Origin: Flavobacterium sp. GT3R68
Lineage (GTDB): Bacteria > Bacteroidota > Bacteroidia > Flavobacteriales > Flavobacteriaceae
Length of the DNA stretch: 64,000 nt
NCBI RefSeq assembly: GCF_007109225.1
Contig: NZ_VJZK01000003.1
Span: 248,001-312,000, forward strand
Direction of reading: 5' to 3'
Under the pieces are notes generated by a model, which was not told the origin of the DNA, did no database searches, and saw nothing but the letters and a program-made list of their open reading frames with translations. The position numbers and the translations under genes are program-made. Below, one piece after another: positions 8,170 to 18,198 of the stretch (positions are counted from its first letter, which is position 1; every line of letters starts with the position of its first letter).

Positions 8170-10914
8170 CTATTTCACAACCAATTTGGCAGTAAATAAT
8201 TTGCGGGAATGGATTTTCAGGACATATGTTCCCGAAGGCAAACCCTGGGTAATCAATGAATACCTGTTATTATTCACATTTTTGGTCGCATACATTAATT
8301 TTCCTTCCGTATTAAAAATCTCAATTTCATCTATCGGATAATCGGATTGCACGATGGTTTGATTACTATTATTTGTTGGATTTGGATAGACTTTTAAGCC
8401 GTTATCAATTTTAAAATCGTCTTTCTTTAAAGCATTGTCAATCACTTCAAAAGAAACCCTGTTGGATACTTCATTATAAGAATCGTTTGTAAACATCACC
8501 AAAAAGTAATTCCCAGTTTGCGCCGTAAGCTCTGCTCCTGTTATGTTCTTGGATCCTGCTGCCAATCCATTAAAATAAGTGTAACTAATCAAAGGGTCGC
8601 TATTTGGGTTATCTCCCTGATGATAAATCCCTAACCAGTCCTTTACAATCCCGGGCGCATCTGTCCATGAGGCAGAAATCTGTTCACCAAGATCATAGGT
8701 TGGTTTGTTTATCCATAAATCTGTAACAATATCCCCTATTTTAAAAAACACTTTATTGCCAATCGCATTGTAACCATTCTGTAAATAATACTCCACGTAA
8801 TAATACCCCTTTGGCAAACCATTGAAGGTTTTTGAACCTGAAGCTGTGGTCACATACTGCCAGCTCGCCGCTGTGGTACCGGCTCCGGGATTAATTCCCA
8901 TTTTATAAATCCCAATCCAGTCGCTGCTAAGTTGTGGACCATTACTAAAAGTAACTAACACCGGAGAACCAACGGCATATTCCGATTGATTGGTGGCTAA
9001 TACAGGAATTGGACCAATATAGAAATATTTTCTCGGTGCAATTTCCGTGTACCCTCCACTTGAAAATATCGCAGCAAAAGAGCGTCCTTTATTAGGCAAT
9101 CCATTTGCAAAATTTACAAAGCCACTTGGACTGCCATTAGTATATTGCCATGTTTGGGAAGGTGTTAATCCTCCTGGAGTTTGCCCATCTTTATACAAGC
9201 CAATCCAAGTAGAAGTACTGGCTGGTGCATCAGTAAAATTCACTTTTATTGGTGCATTTTGCGCATACGTTGCTGCGTCTGTGATTATTTTGGTAGTGAC
9301 GCTGTTACTTCCTGCGACTGTAAATGTCTTCACATCACTCCATGGTGACCACTCCAGATTTCTATCTCTATATCGTAGTTTCACATAATACTGACCATTT
9401 GGAAGTGAATTCGAAGCCAGAGTCATTTTAGTTATATCCACACCCAAATTAATATTGACCGTAGAATCTTTTTGCGTTCCATATTTCCCGTAAAGATTTT
9501 CAAAATCACGATATACCTCTTTTTTTATGATATCGAAGGCTGGCGTTTGCGAAATTAAAAACTGGGTCGTATTCAATAATTCATTTGTCACTGTACTATA
9601 GGCAGACCCTGAAAATGTTACCGGTAAAGTTACATTTGAAGAAAACGTATTTGTAATGGATGGTTTTGCAGGTGCAGGTTTGTTCTTATATCTGTGGAAC
9701 ACATCCATTAACTGGTTGTTTTTTCTTTTGTTTATGCTTCCTATGGAATAACTTTCCACATCCATTTTTCCATTTGTCACATCGATGTCAACAATCTGAT
9801 ATATCCAATTGCATATCGTTTTTTGGACGTCATCAAAATCCTGCTCGGTTGATGATCCCCAATACTGATCCCAGGCCGTACCACCGGAGATAATGTTATA
9901 ATTCGGAGTATTTTTCAATTGTCCTCTATGATACAGATGATGATGAGCACCAATATGCATAGCGTATTTGGACGAAGTCGTTAACATTGGTACCGCAGTG
10001 TTTCTAACCCAAGTAGAAATATCTCCTACATACTGTTCGGCCTGATAGGGCCTGTGGCTTAATGAAAAAATCCATTCTACCGTAGCATCAGCATTAGCGG
10101 CAGTTATAACCTGCTGTAACCATGTTTGTTGCGGCGTACCGGTATGTTCTGAACTTAAACTGATAAATAAAACATTTCCGGCTTGTTGTGCATAATAATT
10201 CTCTGTTCCGGACGAGATTCCTTTATACGATAATTCACTTATAAAAAAATGATCGTAATAAGAGTTCATTCCCAAAGTACCATATGTTTCGTGATTACCG
10301 ACCGTAGTTTGGATGGGGATATTTCCCGAAAGCGCTTTGTTTTTTTTGAAGTGGACATTTTCATAATGATCCAAGGTACCAACATCCACCTGATCTCCTA
10401 CCATAAAGGTCATAGAAATATTATCATCCGGAGATAACGTTGACCCCCATTTTTCTTTAATTTTTCTTTTTGCAGAGGCTACTAACGAATCATATCGAGG
10501 TTCCGCTTTTAATTGGTTGTCCCCCATAATTAAAAAACGGATATGCCCGTCAGCTGTTGCAGCCTGACCTGGGTTCGGAAGTGTCTTAAAGGATTTGACA
10601 ATAGAAGTGCTCGTTCCGGTTTTTATCCTATAAAAGTATTTTGTGTTGGGAGTAAGATTAATCAGTTTTACACTGTGATAAAAATAATTTCCCGGATATC
10701 CCGAATCCGTAAAGATATTGTTGTTTCCTGTAACCGTTACATTAAGAGTACTCGCAACAGTTCCATATTCGACAATAGATTCCGTGTTACTGCTTGTTTT
10801 CCAGCATACATAAATGGACGTTGGAGTTACATTTTGCAAATAAGGATCGAGATTTTGTGCTTGGCTTATCATACTTACGAATGATAGCAGCAATAATAAA
10901 TAATTTTTTTTCAT
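8170..10914 (-). CDS. Secreted metallophosphatase with T9SS sorting domain
   Basis: The 914-residue exported protein has a signal peptide (1-19, ending SQAQ), a purple-acid-phosphatase-like fibronectin III domain (about 20-110), and a calcineurin-like metallophosphatase domain (about 120-370) with MGDNQL, MVGDQVD, VGNHET, SLSHRPYQ and HIGAHHHLYHRG. A FN3-like segment follows (about 415-535). Then come three tandem repeats of about 95 residues, each with W[IL]G[IL]Y near the start and a closing Y-x-x-V/K-F strand (about 545-825). The C terminus (about 840-914) is a type A T9SS sorting domain starting VYPNPTNNSN and ending KLVVK. It is probably delivered to the surface or medium by T9SS to hydrolyse phosphate esters; the substrate is unknown. 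Confidence 0.92.
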   Translation of the reverse strand: MKKNYLLLLLSFVSMISQAQNLDPYLQNVTPTSIYVCWKTSSNTESIVEYGTVASTLNVTVTGNNNIFTDSGYPGNYFYHSVKLINLTPNTKYFYRIKTGTSTSIVKSFKTLPNPGQAATADGHIRFLIMGDNQLKAEPRYDSLVASAKRKIKEKWGSTLSPDDNISMTFMVGDQVDVGTLDHYENVHFKKNKALSGNIPIQTTVGNHETYGTLGMNSYYDHFFISELSYKGISSGTENYYAQQAGNVLFISLSSEHTGTPQQTWLQQVITAANADATVEWIFSLSHRPYQAEQYVGDISTWVRNTAVPMLTTSSKYAMHIGAHHHLYHRGQLKNTPNYNIISGGTAWDQYWGSSTEQDFDDVQKTICNWIYQIVDIDVTNGKMDVESYSIGSINKRKNNQLMDVFHRYKNKPAPAKPSITNTFSSNVTLPVTFSGSAYSTVTNELLNTTQFLISQTPAFDIIKKEVYRDFENLYGKYGTQKDSTVNINLGVDITKMTLASNSLPNGQYYVKLRYRDRNLEWSPWSDVKTFTVAGSNSVTTKIITDAATYAQNAPIKVNFTDAPASTSTWIGLYKDGQTPGGLTPSQTWQYTNGSPSGFVNFANGLPNKGRSFAAIFSSGGYTEIAPRKYFYIGPIPVLATNQSEYAVGSPVLVTFSNGPQLSSDWIGIYKMGINPGAGTTAASWQYVTTASGSKTFNGLPKGYYYVEYYLQNGYNAIGNKVFFKIGDIVTDLWINKPTYDLGEQISASWTDAPGIVKDWLGIYHQGDNPNSDPLISYTYFNGLAAGSKNITGAELTAQTGNYFLVMFTNDSYNEVSNRVSFEVIDNALKKDDFKIDNGLKVYPNPTNNSNQTIVQSDYPIDEIEIFNTEGKLMYATKNVNNNRYSLITQGLPSGTYVLKIHSRKLFTAKLVVK

Positions 10915-11242
10915 GTTTTATGTTGTTTGTTTAGACAGTTCAAAAGTAGTCCCCTGATAATCAAACAGGTTTAAATAAAAGTTACCGTTTTTATTCAATG
11001 TTTATATTTCTGTAAATTATTTGTAAGTTTATTACTCTATTTTAAAGAGGTTATTAAGCATAATTCTAGACCAATTTCATAACATCAACAGAAATTATTC
11101 AAAAATCTTACAGCTTACAACATAAAGAGTTATTCATCGTTTAAACCTTTCTATTCGACGAATAATGATTATTTGATGTTAATTAAACTAAAATGTTTAT
11201 TTATTTTTAACATAGTTATTAACAAATTAAAAATGTTTAGAC
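10915..11242. other. 328-bp AT-rich divergent intergenic region
   Basis: It separates the minus-strand metallophosphatase from the plus-strand lipoprotein gene and must hold both promoters. I see no clean TTG-N19-TAnnTTTG pair, no ORF and no strong hairpin. Confidence 0.6.
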
Positions 11243-12121
11243 ATGAAGAATTTTATCAAGACTCATTCCTTTTTCATTATTTTTAGTTTTTTATTTTTAC
11301 TTATTCTGTTACTACTTTCTTGTCAAAGAGAAGACATTCAGTACGCTACCGGCGCCCGTAATAATCCTAATTATTTGCGGACTGAGTATCAGAACTGCGA
11401 AGCGCACTGCATCATTGAAAACGGTTTGTATTTTGAGAAAAGTGCCCAAAAGATCATTACCTGGGGTGGAGCTCACAATAATAAATTCACCAAAACTATA
11501 GATATTCGATATTTCAATACTGAAAGGGATTTTGTAATAAGGGTCCGCAGCAGCAATGGATGGAATGACCTGATGATTGACGGTGTTTCCTCATGGACAC
11601 ACGGACCAGTAGCAGCCGGTGTATGGCAAACATACTCCTACCCTCTACATGAAAACTGGCAACAATGCAATCTGGAAAGTTTTCGATTAAAAGTAGGCGG
11701 AAATGGACCTGCTGCAGATTTCTTTATCAGTTATAATTTGGTAGGAGTTTGCGATCCCTGCGAAACATTATTCATCGGAGAAGCCTTATCATGCGGTTCC
11801 ACACGAGAAGCTGTTTACACTTTAACTTCCGCAGAAGATTTATCCTATGTGAATATAGAGGGTAGCTTAATTGATTTTACAGGACCGAATGCCTTAATAA
11901 CAATTTTAGGAGGTAATCTTGCCTCTACCCAATCAATTTCAGGACCTATTTCCAACCGCATTATTAAAATCAAAGGAAGCCTTCGCGCTTGCGAGACGGC
12001 TATTATCCATGTTAGCTGGAATGCAACAAATTATGGTGGACCCATTACTGGTAATTGGTCTGTAAGAGGTACCAATCAAGGTGATATTGCTCCCGTAATT
12101 ACCGGATTACGATGTCATTAA
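11243..12121 (+). CDS. Lipoprotein of unknown function, two-domain beta-rich
   Basis: The 292-residue product has a long hydrophobic signal segment (residues 5-26) ending in the lipobox LLSC, so it is probably a lipoprotein. The mature part looks all-beta. A first half (about 45-180) contains WGGAHNNKF, SSNGWNDLMIDG and WQTYSYPLHENW. A second half (about 182-292) after CDPCETLFIGEALSCG looks like an immunoglobulin-like sandwich ending in LRCH. About eight Cys residues lie in the mature part, notable for a cell-surface flavobacterial protein and suggestive of disulfides. I do not recognise the family. It is monocistronic, in front of the 58-aa lipoprotein gene. Confidence 0.8.
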   Translation: MKNFIKTHSFFIIFSFLFLLILLLLSCQREDIQYATGARNNPNYLRTEYQNCEAHCIIENGLYFEKSAQKIITWGGAHNNKFTKTIDIRYFNTERDFVIRVRSSNGWNDLMIDGVSSWTHGPVAAGVWQTYSYPLHENWQQCNLESFRLKVGGNGPAADFFISYNLVGVCDPCETLFIGEALSCGSTREAVYTLTSAEDLSYVNIEGSLIDFTGPNALITILGGNLASTQSISGPISNRIIKIKGSLRACETAIIHVSWNATNYGGPITGNWSVRGTNQGDIAPVITGLRCH

Positions 12122-12269
12122 CGCCTTAAATTCAAAATTAATATAAATATTTTTGTAGCTTTTACCTGCTATAAAAAAATTTAAAGGCAATAATTTCTTA
12201 TCTTTATATTTCAAAAACCACTGGAAACTACAACTTTCAATGGTTATCAACCCTTAAAACCAAAAAGTC

Positions 12270-12446
12270 ATGACACACAAACTATCAAGAATAGCTATAC
12301 TGGTAATTGTATTGCTATCGTTCACAAGTTGTTCAGTAATTGAAGGTATATTTAAAGCTGGAATGGGTGTTGGAATATTTATCGTAGTGGCAATTGTGGC
12401 ACTCATCATATTCTTCATTACCCGGATAGGTGGTAAAAAAGAGTAA
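12270..12446 (+). CDS. 58-aa small lipoprotein with one membrane helix
   Basis: An ATG at 12270 opens a 58-codon frame: signal peptide (RIAILVIVLLSFTSC), lipobox FTSC at Cys21, a short amphipathic stretch SVIEGIFKAGMGVG, a membrane helix (about 34-50) and a basic tail RIGGKKE. Similar proteins are common in Flavobacteriaceae and often mislabelled phosphatidate cytidylyltransferase; nothing of that enzyme is present. It would be a very small lipoprotein that also has a membrane segment, an unusual topology. A strong terminator begins 10 bp after the stop codon, which supports a real transcription unit. The function is unknown. Confidence 0.8.
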   Translation: MTHKLSRIAILVIVLLSFTSCSVIEGIFKAGMGVGIFIVVAIVALIIFFITRIGGKKE

Positions 12447-12453
12447 GAAGATA

Positions 12454-12487
12454 TAAAAAAATCCCGCGGTAAAAGCGGGATTTTTTA
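12454..12487. terminator. Bidirectional terminator
   Basis: Perfect stem AAAAATCCCGC/GCGGGATTTTT (12456-12466 and 12475-12485) with an A/T-rich loop serves the small lipoprotein gene and the convergent ABC-F gene. Confidence 0.88.
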
Positions 12488-12488
12488 G

Positions 12489-14114
<1,626 letters not shown>

Positions 14115-14244
14115 TTATAAAATTTGTGCAAAAGTATAAAAAAATACTGCACATTCGCTTACTATTAACATTGCAATTAGCCGGTATTTTTATTTAACTA
14201 TGCATTAACAGTATAATTCGAATGGTCTGGATATTTTTGTAGAT

Positions 14245-15666
14245 ATGTTTAATAAAATGAATGTCCCCAAAGCATTAACATTTTTATTGTTTTCATCGAC
14301 CGTAATTTCAATGTTAAGTTCTTGTAACCAAGTATTTAAAGATGATAATTATTCCGCATATTTCGGAGGTGAAGTAACAAATCCTACTAATCCTTATGTA
14401 TTTTTCTGCAAGGACGGCGAGGTCATAGATACTATCGCCCTAAAAAAAGACAACACTTTCTTTATCAAATTTGACTCTCTTTCCCCTGGTTTATATACTT
14501 TCCGACATGAACCGGAATACCAATATGTTTATTTTGACAAAAACGACAGTATTATGGTTCATATCAATTCGAAAGATTTTGATGAATCAATTGTTTTCTG
14601 TGGAAAAGGCGACGAGAAAAACAATTTCCTGATGGAAATGTATTTGAAAAATGAAGCGGACAGGGAAAAGATGTTTGACGTTTTTGACTATGATGTTCCT
14701 AAATTCAAAGCAAATGTAGATTCCACCTACAAAGCAGATAAAAAATTCTATACCTTCCACAAGGAAGAGATTAAATGGAGTAAAGATTTTGATTTGTATG
14801 CCAAAGCCGTCTTAGACTTTAATTACTATTCCAAAAAGGAATTATATCCGATGTATCATAAGTTCCGCACTGGAGAAGATATAACGGCCAAACTTCCGAA
14901 GAACTACTATAGCTTCCGAAAAGATATTGATTTTAACAGCGAAAAACTATCAGGATTTTCTCCATTCGTCATGTATCTTTCCCATATGTTAAATAATGTG
15001 GGAGACATCAAATACCACAACCATTATACTGATGTGGATCTGTCATTAAAAATGAACATTAATAAGCTTAATATTACTGATACACTGATTAAAAACGAGA
15101 AATTGAAAAATGTAATTCTTAACAAAATTGCTTTTACCTATTTACTCGAGGATCAGAACATGATCAATAATAAAAAGTTTCTGGACACGTATCACAAATA
15201 TTCGACTGATAAGAGCAGTAAAAACGAAATTTTAAAGATTGGGAATGCCATTCAGTTATTGAAAACAGGCAATGCAATACCTGAAGTAAACCTGATGGAT
15301 CCGGCCGGTAAGATGGTCAGTTCTGCTTCTTTATTAAAAGATAAAACCGTATTGTTTTTTTGGACTGAAAATGCCTCTTCTCATTTTGCAGCTGCTCATA
15401 AGAAAGTTTTGGAATTCAAATCAAAACATCCGGACTACCAATTCATAGCCGTAAATCTTGATGAAAATCAGGAAAAATGGACAAATATTCTTTCTAAATT
15501 TAACTTCAACGGAATAAGGGAGTACCGATGTGCCAACTTCGAAGATTTAAGAAGTAAATGGGCCATTACGAAAGTGCACCGCACCATTGTACTGAACAAA
15601 AACGGACAAATTAAAAATGCCTTTACCAATTTATTTGATGTTAGCTTTGAAGACAATTTAAAATAA
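14245..15666 (+). CDS. Thioredoxin-fold (TlpA-like) lipoprotein lacking CXXC
   Basis: The 473-residue product has a signal peptide with lipobox LSSC (Cys27). A DUF4369-like beta domain follows (about 35-110, AYFGGEVTNPTNPYVFF), then a helical middle part, and a C-terminal thioredoxin-like domain (about 345-470, IPEVNLMDPAGK, KTVLFFWTENASSHFAAAH). The active-site CXXC is replaced by TENASSH, so disulfide exchange is unlikely. TATTTTTG at 14232-14239 fits a -7 element but would put the transcript start at this ATG; the next ATG (14257, MNVPKALT) could be the true start. A bidirectional terminator follows. Confidence 0.88.
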   Translation: MFNKMNVPKALTFLLFSSTVISMLSSCNQVFKDDNYSAYFGGEVTNPTNPYVFFCKDGEVIDTIALKKDNTFFIKFDSLSPGLYTFRHEPEYQYVYFDKNDSIMVHINSKDFDESIVFCGKGDEKNNFLMEMYLKNEADREKMFDVFDYDVPKFKANVDSTYKADKKFYTFHKEEIKWSKDFDLYAKAVLDFNYYSKKELYPMYHKFRTGEDITAKLPKNYYSFRKDIDFNSEKLSGFSPFVMYLSHMLNNVGDIKYHNHYTDVDLSLKMNINKLNITDTLIKNEKLKNVILNKIAFTYLLEDQNMINNKKFLDTYHKYSTDKSSKNEILKIGNAIQLLKTGNAIPEVNLMDPAGKMVSSASLLKDKTVLFFWTENASSHFAAAHKKVLEFKSKHPDYQFIAVNLDENQEKWTNILSKFNFNGIREYRCANFEDLRSKWAITKVHRTIVLNKNGQIKNAFTNLFDVSFEDNLK

Positions 15667-15688
15667 GAGTTCAGATAAAGACATAAAA

Positions 15689-15720
15689 AAAAGCGGTTCC
15701 AAATTGGAACCGCTTTTTTT
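15689..15720. terminator. Bidirectional terminator
   Basis: Stem AAAGCGGTTCC/GGAACCGCTTT with a 5-nt loop, flanked by A- and T-runs, between two convergent genes. Confidence 0.88.
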
Positions 15721-15734
15721 ATGTGGTATTATAA

Positions 15735-16391
15735 TTACTTATTTCCTTTTTCAAAATCAGCTATAAATTGTGCCAAACCAATGTCTGTTAAAGGATGTTT
15801 CAACAATCCTAGGATGGCAGAAAGAGGTCCTGTGATTACATCAGCCCCAATTTTTGCGCAATTTACGATATGCATCGTATGACGTACCGAAGCCGCAAGG
15901 ATTTCTGTTTCATAACCGTAGTTATCATATATTTCACGGATTTCTTCAACAAGAGCCAAACCATCAGTCGAAATATCGTCCAATCGTCCGATAAATGGAG
16001 AAACATAAGTTGCTCCTGCTTTGGCAGCCAATAAAGCCTGTCCTGCAGAAAATACTAGCGTCAGGTTGGTTTTTACTTCTTTATCAGAAAAATATTTACA
16101 CGCCATAATACCTTCTTTGGTCATTGGCAATTTCACTACAATTTGTGGGTGCAGATCAACTAATTCTTCGCCTTCACGAATCATGCCGTCATAATCAACT
16201 GCGTTTACTTCCGCACTTACATCACCGTGTACAATATTGCAAATATCAACGTAATGTTTAAGGATGTTGTTCTTTCCTGTAATCCCTTCTTTGGCCATCA
16301 ATGATGGATTTGTCGTTACTCCGTCAAGAACACCAAGAGCCTGAGCTGCTTTGATTTCGTTTAAATTTGCTGTATCAATAAAAAATTTCAT
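15735..16391 (-). CDS. Transaldolase / fructose-6-phosphate aldolase family
   Basis: The 218-residue short-form transaldolase begins [12 protein letters not shown] and has [13 protein letters not shown] and [10 protein letters not shown], whose Lys is in the Schiff-base position, plus [10 protein letters not shown] and LAASVRH. It transfers dihydroxyacetone units in the non-oxidative pentose phosphate pathway; proteins of this length have either transaldolase or fructose-6-phosphate aldolase activity, and the sequence alone does not decide. It is the last of a minus-strand run after an SDR and an outer-membrane protein gene, 24 bp after the latter. Confidence 0.93.
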   Translation of the reverse strand: MKFFIDTANLNEIKAAQALGVLDGVTTNPSLMAKEGITGKNNILKHYVDICNIVHGDVSAEVNAVDYDGMIREGEELVDLHPQIVVKLPMTKEGIMACKYFSDKEVKTNLTLVFSAGQALLAAKAGATYVSPFIGRLDDISTDGLALVEEIREIYDNYGYETEILAASVRHTMHIVNCAKIGADVITGPLSAILGLLKHPLTDIGLAQFIADFEKGNK

Positions 16392-16415
16392 AGTATATAT
16401 ATTATTTGGATGTTA

Positions 16416-17180
16416 TCAAAATTTAAATCTGGCACTAAGTGAAAAATCAAAACGATATAGAGACTCTTTCTCATCTTCATCAAATTTCATTGTCGCAGAA
16501 TAATTATCGCCTTCAACTTTTACCTGGTTTAAAACACCTCCTGTAAAAGAAACGGATGGACCTATAGCTATATTTTCAGTAATACCAAAATGATATCCAA
16601 CAGAAGTTGAAATTCCGAGATTACCTCCTTTAATTGTATAATTGTCCAGTATTACAGCCTTGTCGACGTAACCAATATACCCTAATGCGATTTCAAAACT
16701 TACATTATCCAAAGCAAAAAATCCTTTTCCATATAGAATTCCTGAAGCTCCAATAAAAGTGATAGTAATATCATCAGAGGCCGTCCCATTGCCAGTCTCC
16801 CCATTCGGGGCAGTTAGGTCTTGGTTAGAAAGACTACCAGAAGATTTATAAACATTATATTTCAAGCCGAACCCCGACTGTTCGTCTTTTAAATAATAGG
16901 TGCTGATGTCGTAGCTAAATCCCGATTTTAAATCCTTTATATAATTTGATTGCTCAGAGGTTAGTCCTTTCGGAGTTTCGCCCATCCTTATTGATGGCCC
17001 CGAAGTTATATTTACCATAAACTTTGGTCGTTTATTTAATCTTGATCGTTTATATAAAGTATCAGATGCTGCATCTGGATAGCCGGCAATACTATTTTCC
17101 TCAGTATTAAAATATTGAATCTCCTGTGCATAAAGTAAATATCCCATAAAAAAAGCAACAATTGAGGCCGATAATTTCAT
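16416..17180 (-). CDS. Outer-membrane beta-barrel protein, unknown function
   Basis: The 254-residue product starts with a signal peptide (MKLSASIVAFFMGYLLYAQ) with Gln at the expected mature end. The rest shows alternating hydrophobic/polar strands with Gly turns (FALDNVSFEIALGYIGYV, NLGISTSVGYHFGITENIAI) and a C-terminal strand FDFSLSARFKF ending in Phe, typical for Bam-assembled barrels. I recognise no specific family. It lies 21 bp after the SDR gene and 24 bp before the transaldolase gene; the functional link is unclear. Confidence 0.85.
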   Translation of the reverse strand: MKLSASIVAFFMGYLLYAQEIQYFNTEENSIAGYPDAASDTLYKRSRLNKRPKFMVNITSGPSIRMGETPKGLTSEQSNYIKDLKSGFSYDISTYYLKDEQSGFGLKYNVYKSSGSLSNQDLTAPNGETGNGTASDDITITFIGASGILYGKGFFALDNVSFEIALGYIGYVDKAVILDNYTIKGGNLGISTSVGYHFGITENIAIGPSVSFTGGVLNQVKVEGDNYSATMKFDEDEKESLYRFDFSLSARFKF

Positions 17181-17201
17181 ATATTATTATTTTTTGCAAA
17201 A

Positions 17202-18005
17202 CTACAACTTATAATGGTTCATCAACATTTTTTCATAGACTTTGTCAGGCAGGATTCGCTTCAGTACAATTGAAAATTTCTGCATAAACGCGCCTATTTT
17301 ATAATGTCCGTTTGGGTTTTTAGTCTGGATAATTTTATAAATCGCCTTTGCCATTTCATTAGGATTACTGCCACTGTCCACATGTTCGTCCATCATTTGG
17401 AGTGTCTGTCCGTATGGAAGTTCATAAGCGGAACCTTGGATTAACGGTACGTGAAAACGTCCTGAGGCAATATTGGTAGCAAAATCTCCCGGGGCAACAT
17501 TGGTAATATGTATTCCAAAAGATTTTACTTCCATTCGCAACGCTTCGGTAATCAGTTCCAAAGCACCTTTTGAAGCCGAATAAATACTTCGGTACGGCAA
17601 TCCCATATAACCGGCAATAGAAGTGATATTAATAATCAAACCTGATTCTTGGGAACGCATTTGAGGCAGAACCGTTTTCATTACTTCGATTGGACCAAAG
17701 AAATTGGTTTCAAAATTGTTTTTGATTTCCTGAGTCGGAATTTCTTCCAACGGGCCTGTAATTCCAACGCCAGCATTATTTATCACAACATCCAGTCTTC
17801 CTGAAATGGAAATCACTTTTGCCACGGCCAACTGAATTGAGTCTACATTTCGGACATCCAGAGCAATCAATGGAAAAACAGAATTCAGAATATCTTCTGG
17901 ATTACGGCTGGTCCCATACACTACAAAACCTTTATGGTGCAGAAATTCGCCAATGGACTTTCCTATTCCTGATGATCCTCCAGTGATCAGTACAACTTTA
18001 CTCAT
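17202..18005 (-). CDS. Short-chain dehydrogenase/reductase
   Basis: The 267-residue classical SDR has the NAD(P)-binding loop TGGSSGIGKSIG (residues 8-19), NNAGVG, the Ser of SIAG and the catalytic YSASKGAL (Tyr/Lys). TSRNPED after beta-2 suggests NADP preference. The C-terminal region with MQKFSIVLKRILPDKVYEK resembles SDRs acting on lipids or sterol-like substrates, but the substrate is not predictable. It is the first gene of the SDR-OMP-transaldolase run. Confidence 0.92.
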   Translation of the reverse strand: MSKVVLITGGSSGIGKSIGEFLHHKGFVVYGTSRNPEDILNSVFPLIALDVRNVDSIQLAVAKVISISGRLDVVINNAGVGITGPLEEIPTQEIKNNFETNFFGPIEVMKTVLPQMRSQESGLIINITSIAGYMGLPYRSIYSASKGALELITEALRMEVKSFGIHITNVAPGDFATNIASGRFHVPLIQGSAYELPYGQTLQMMDEHVDSGSNPNEMAKAIYKIIQTKNPNGHYKIGAFMQKFSIVLKRILPDKVYEKMLMNHYKL

Positions 18006-18075
18006 TTTTAGCTAAATTGGATTGTTCCTGCGAAAGTAAGCAACAAATTACGTTTAAAAAAATCCTGGTATTGTT

Positions 18076-18165
18076 CTTTAGCCCCGATGGAAGGGAAAAT
18101 CCTCCCGGTCCCGACCGAAGGAGGTATCCGGGAGATTGGAATGATAGCGGGAATTGCATTTCTTA
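18076..18165. repeat. Structured, GC-richer intergenic element (possible dispersed repeat)
   Basis: Between the epimerase and SDR genes lies a non-coding stretch clearly more GC-rich than its surroundings. It contains a perfect 7-bp inverted repeat CTCCCGG (18102-18108)/CCGGGAG (18128-18134) and related blocks GCCCCGAT and AGCGGGAA near its ends. Its look (ATGGAAG, then GATAGCGGGAA) matches intergenic elements I associate with flavobacterial genomes. Repeat status cannot be shown from one copy. Confidence 0.5.
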
Positions 18166-18198
18166 AAAGCACCGGCATTTCTGCTCCTAATAAATAGA

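Noticed and set aside
8170..10914. Plus-strand ORFs of 60-113 codons opposite the metallophosphatase gene
   Set aside because: They are shadows of a well-supported 914-codon gene with clear domains; their predicted proteins are low-quality, with odd Cys/His content.
12270..12446. Phosphatidate cytidylyltransferase
   Set aside because: 58 residues with a lipobox cannot be this large multi-helix enzyme.
14232..14239. TATATTTG-like box as a firm promoter for the thioredoxin-fold lipoprotein
   Set aside because: It lies only 6 bp before the first ATG and lacks a TTG at -33, so it is mentioned only as a hint about the start codon.
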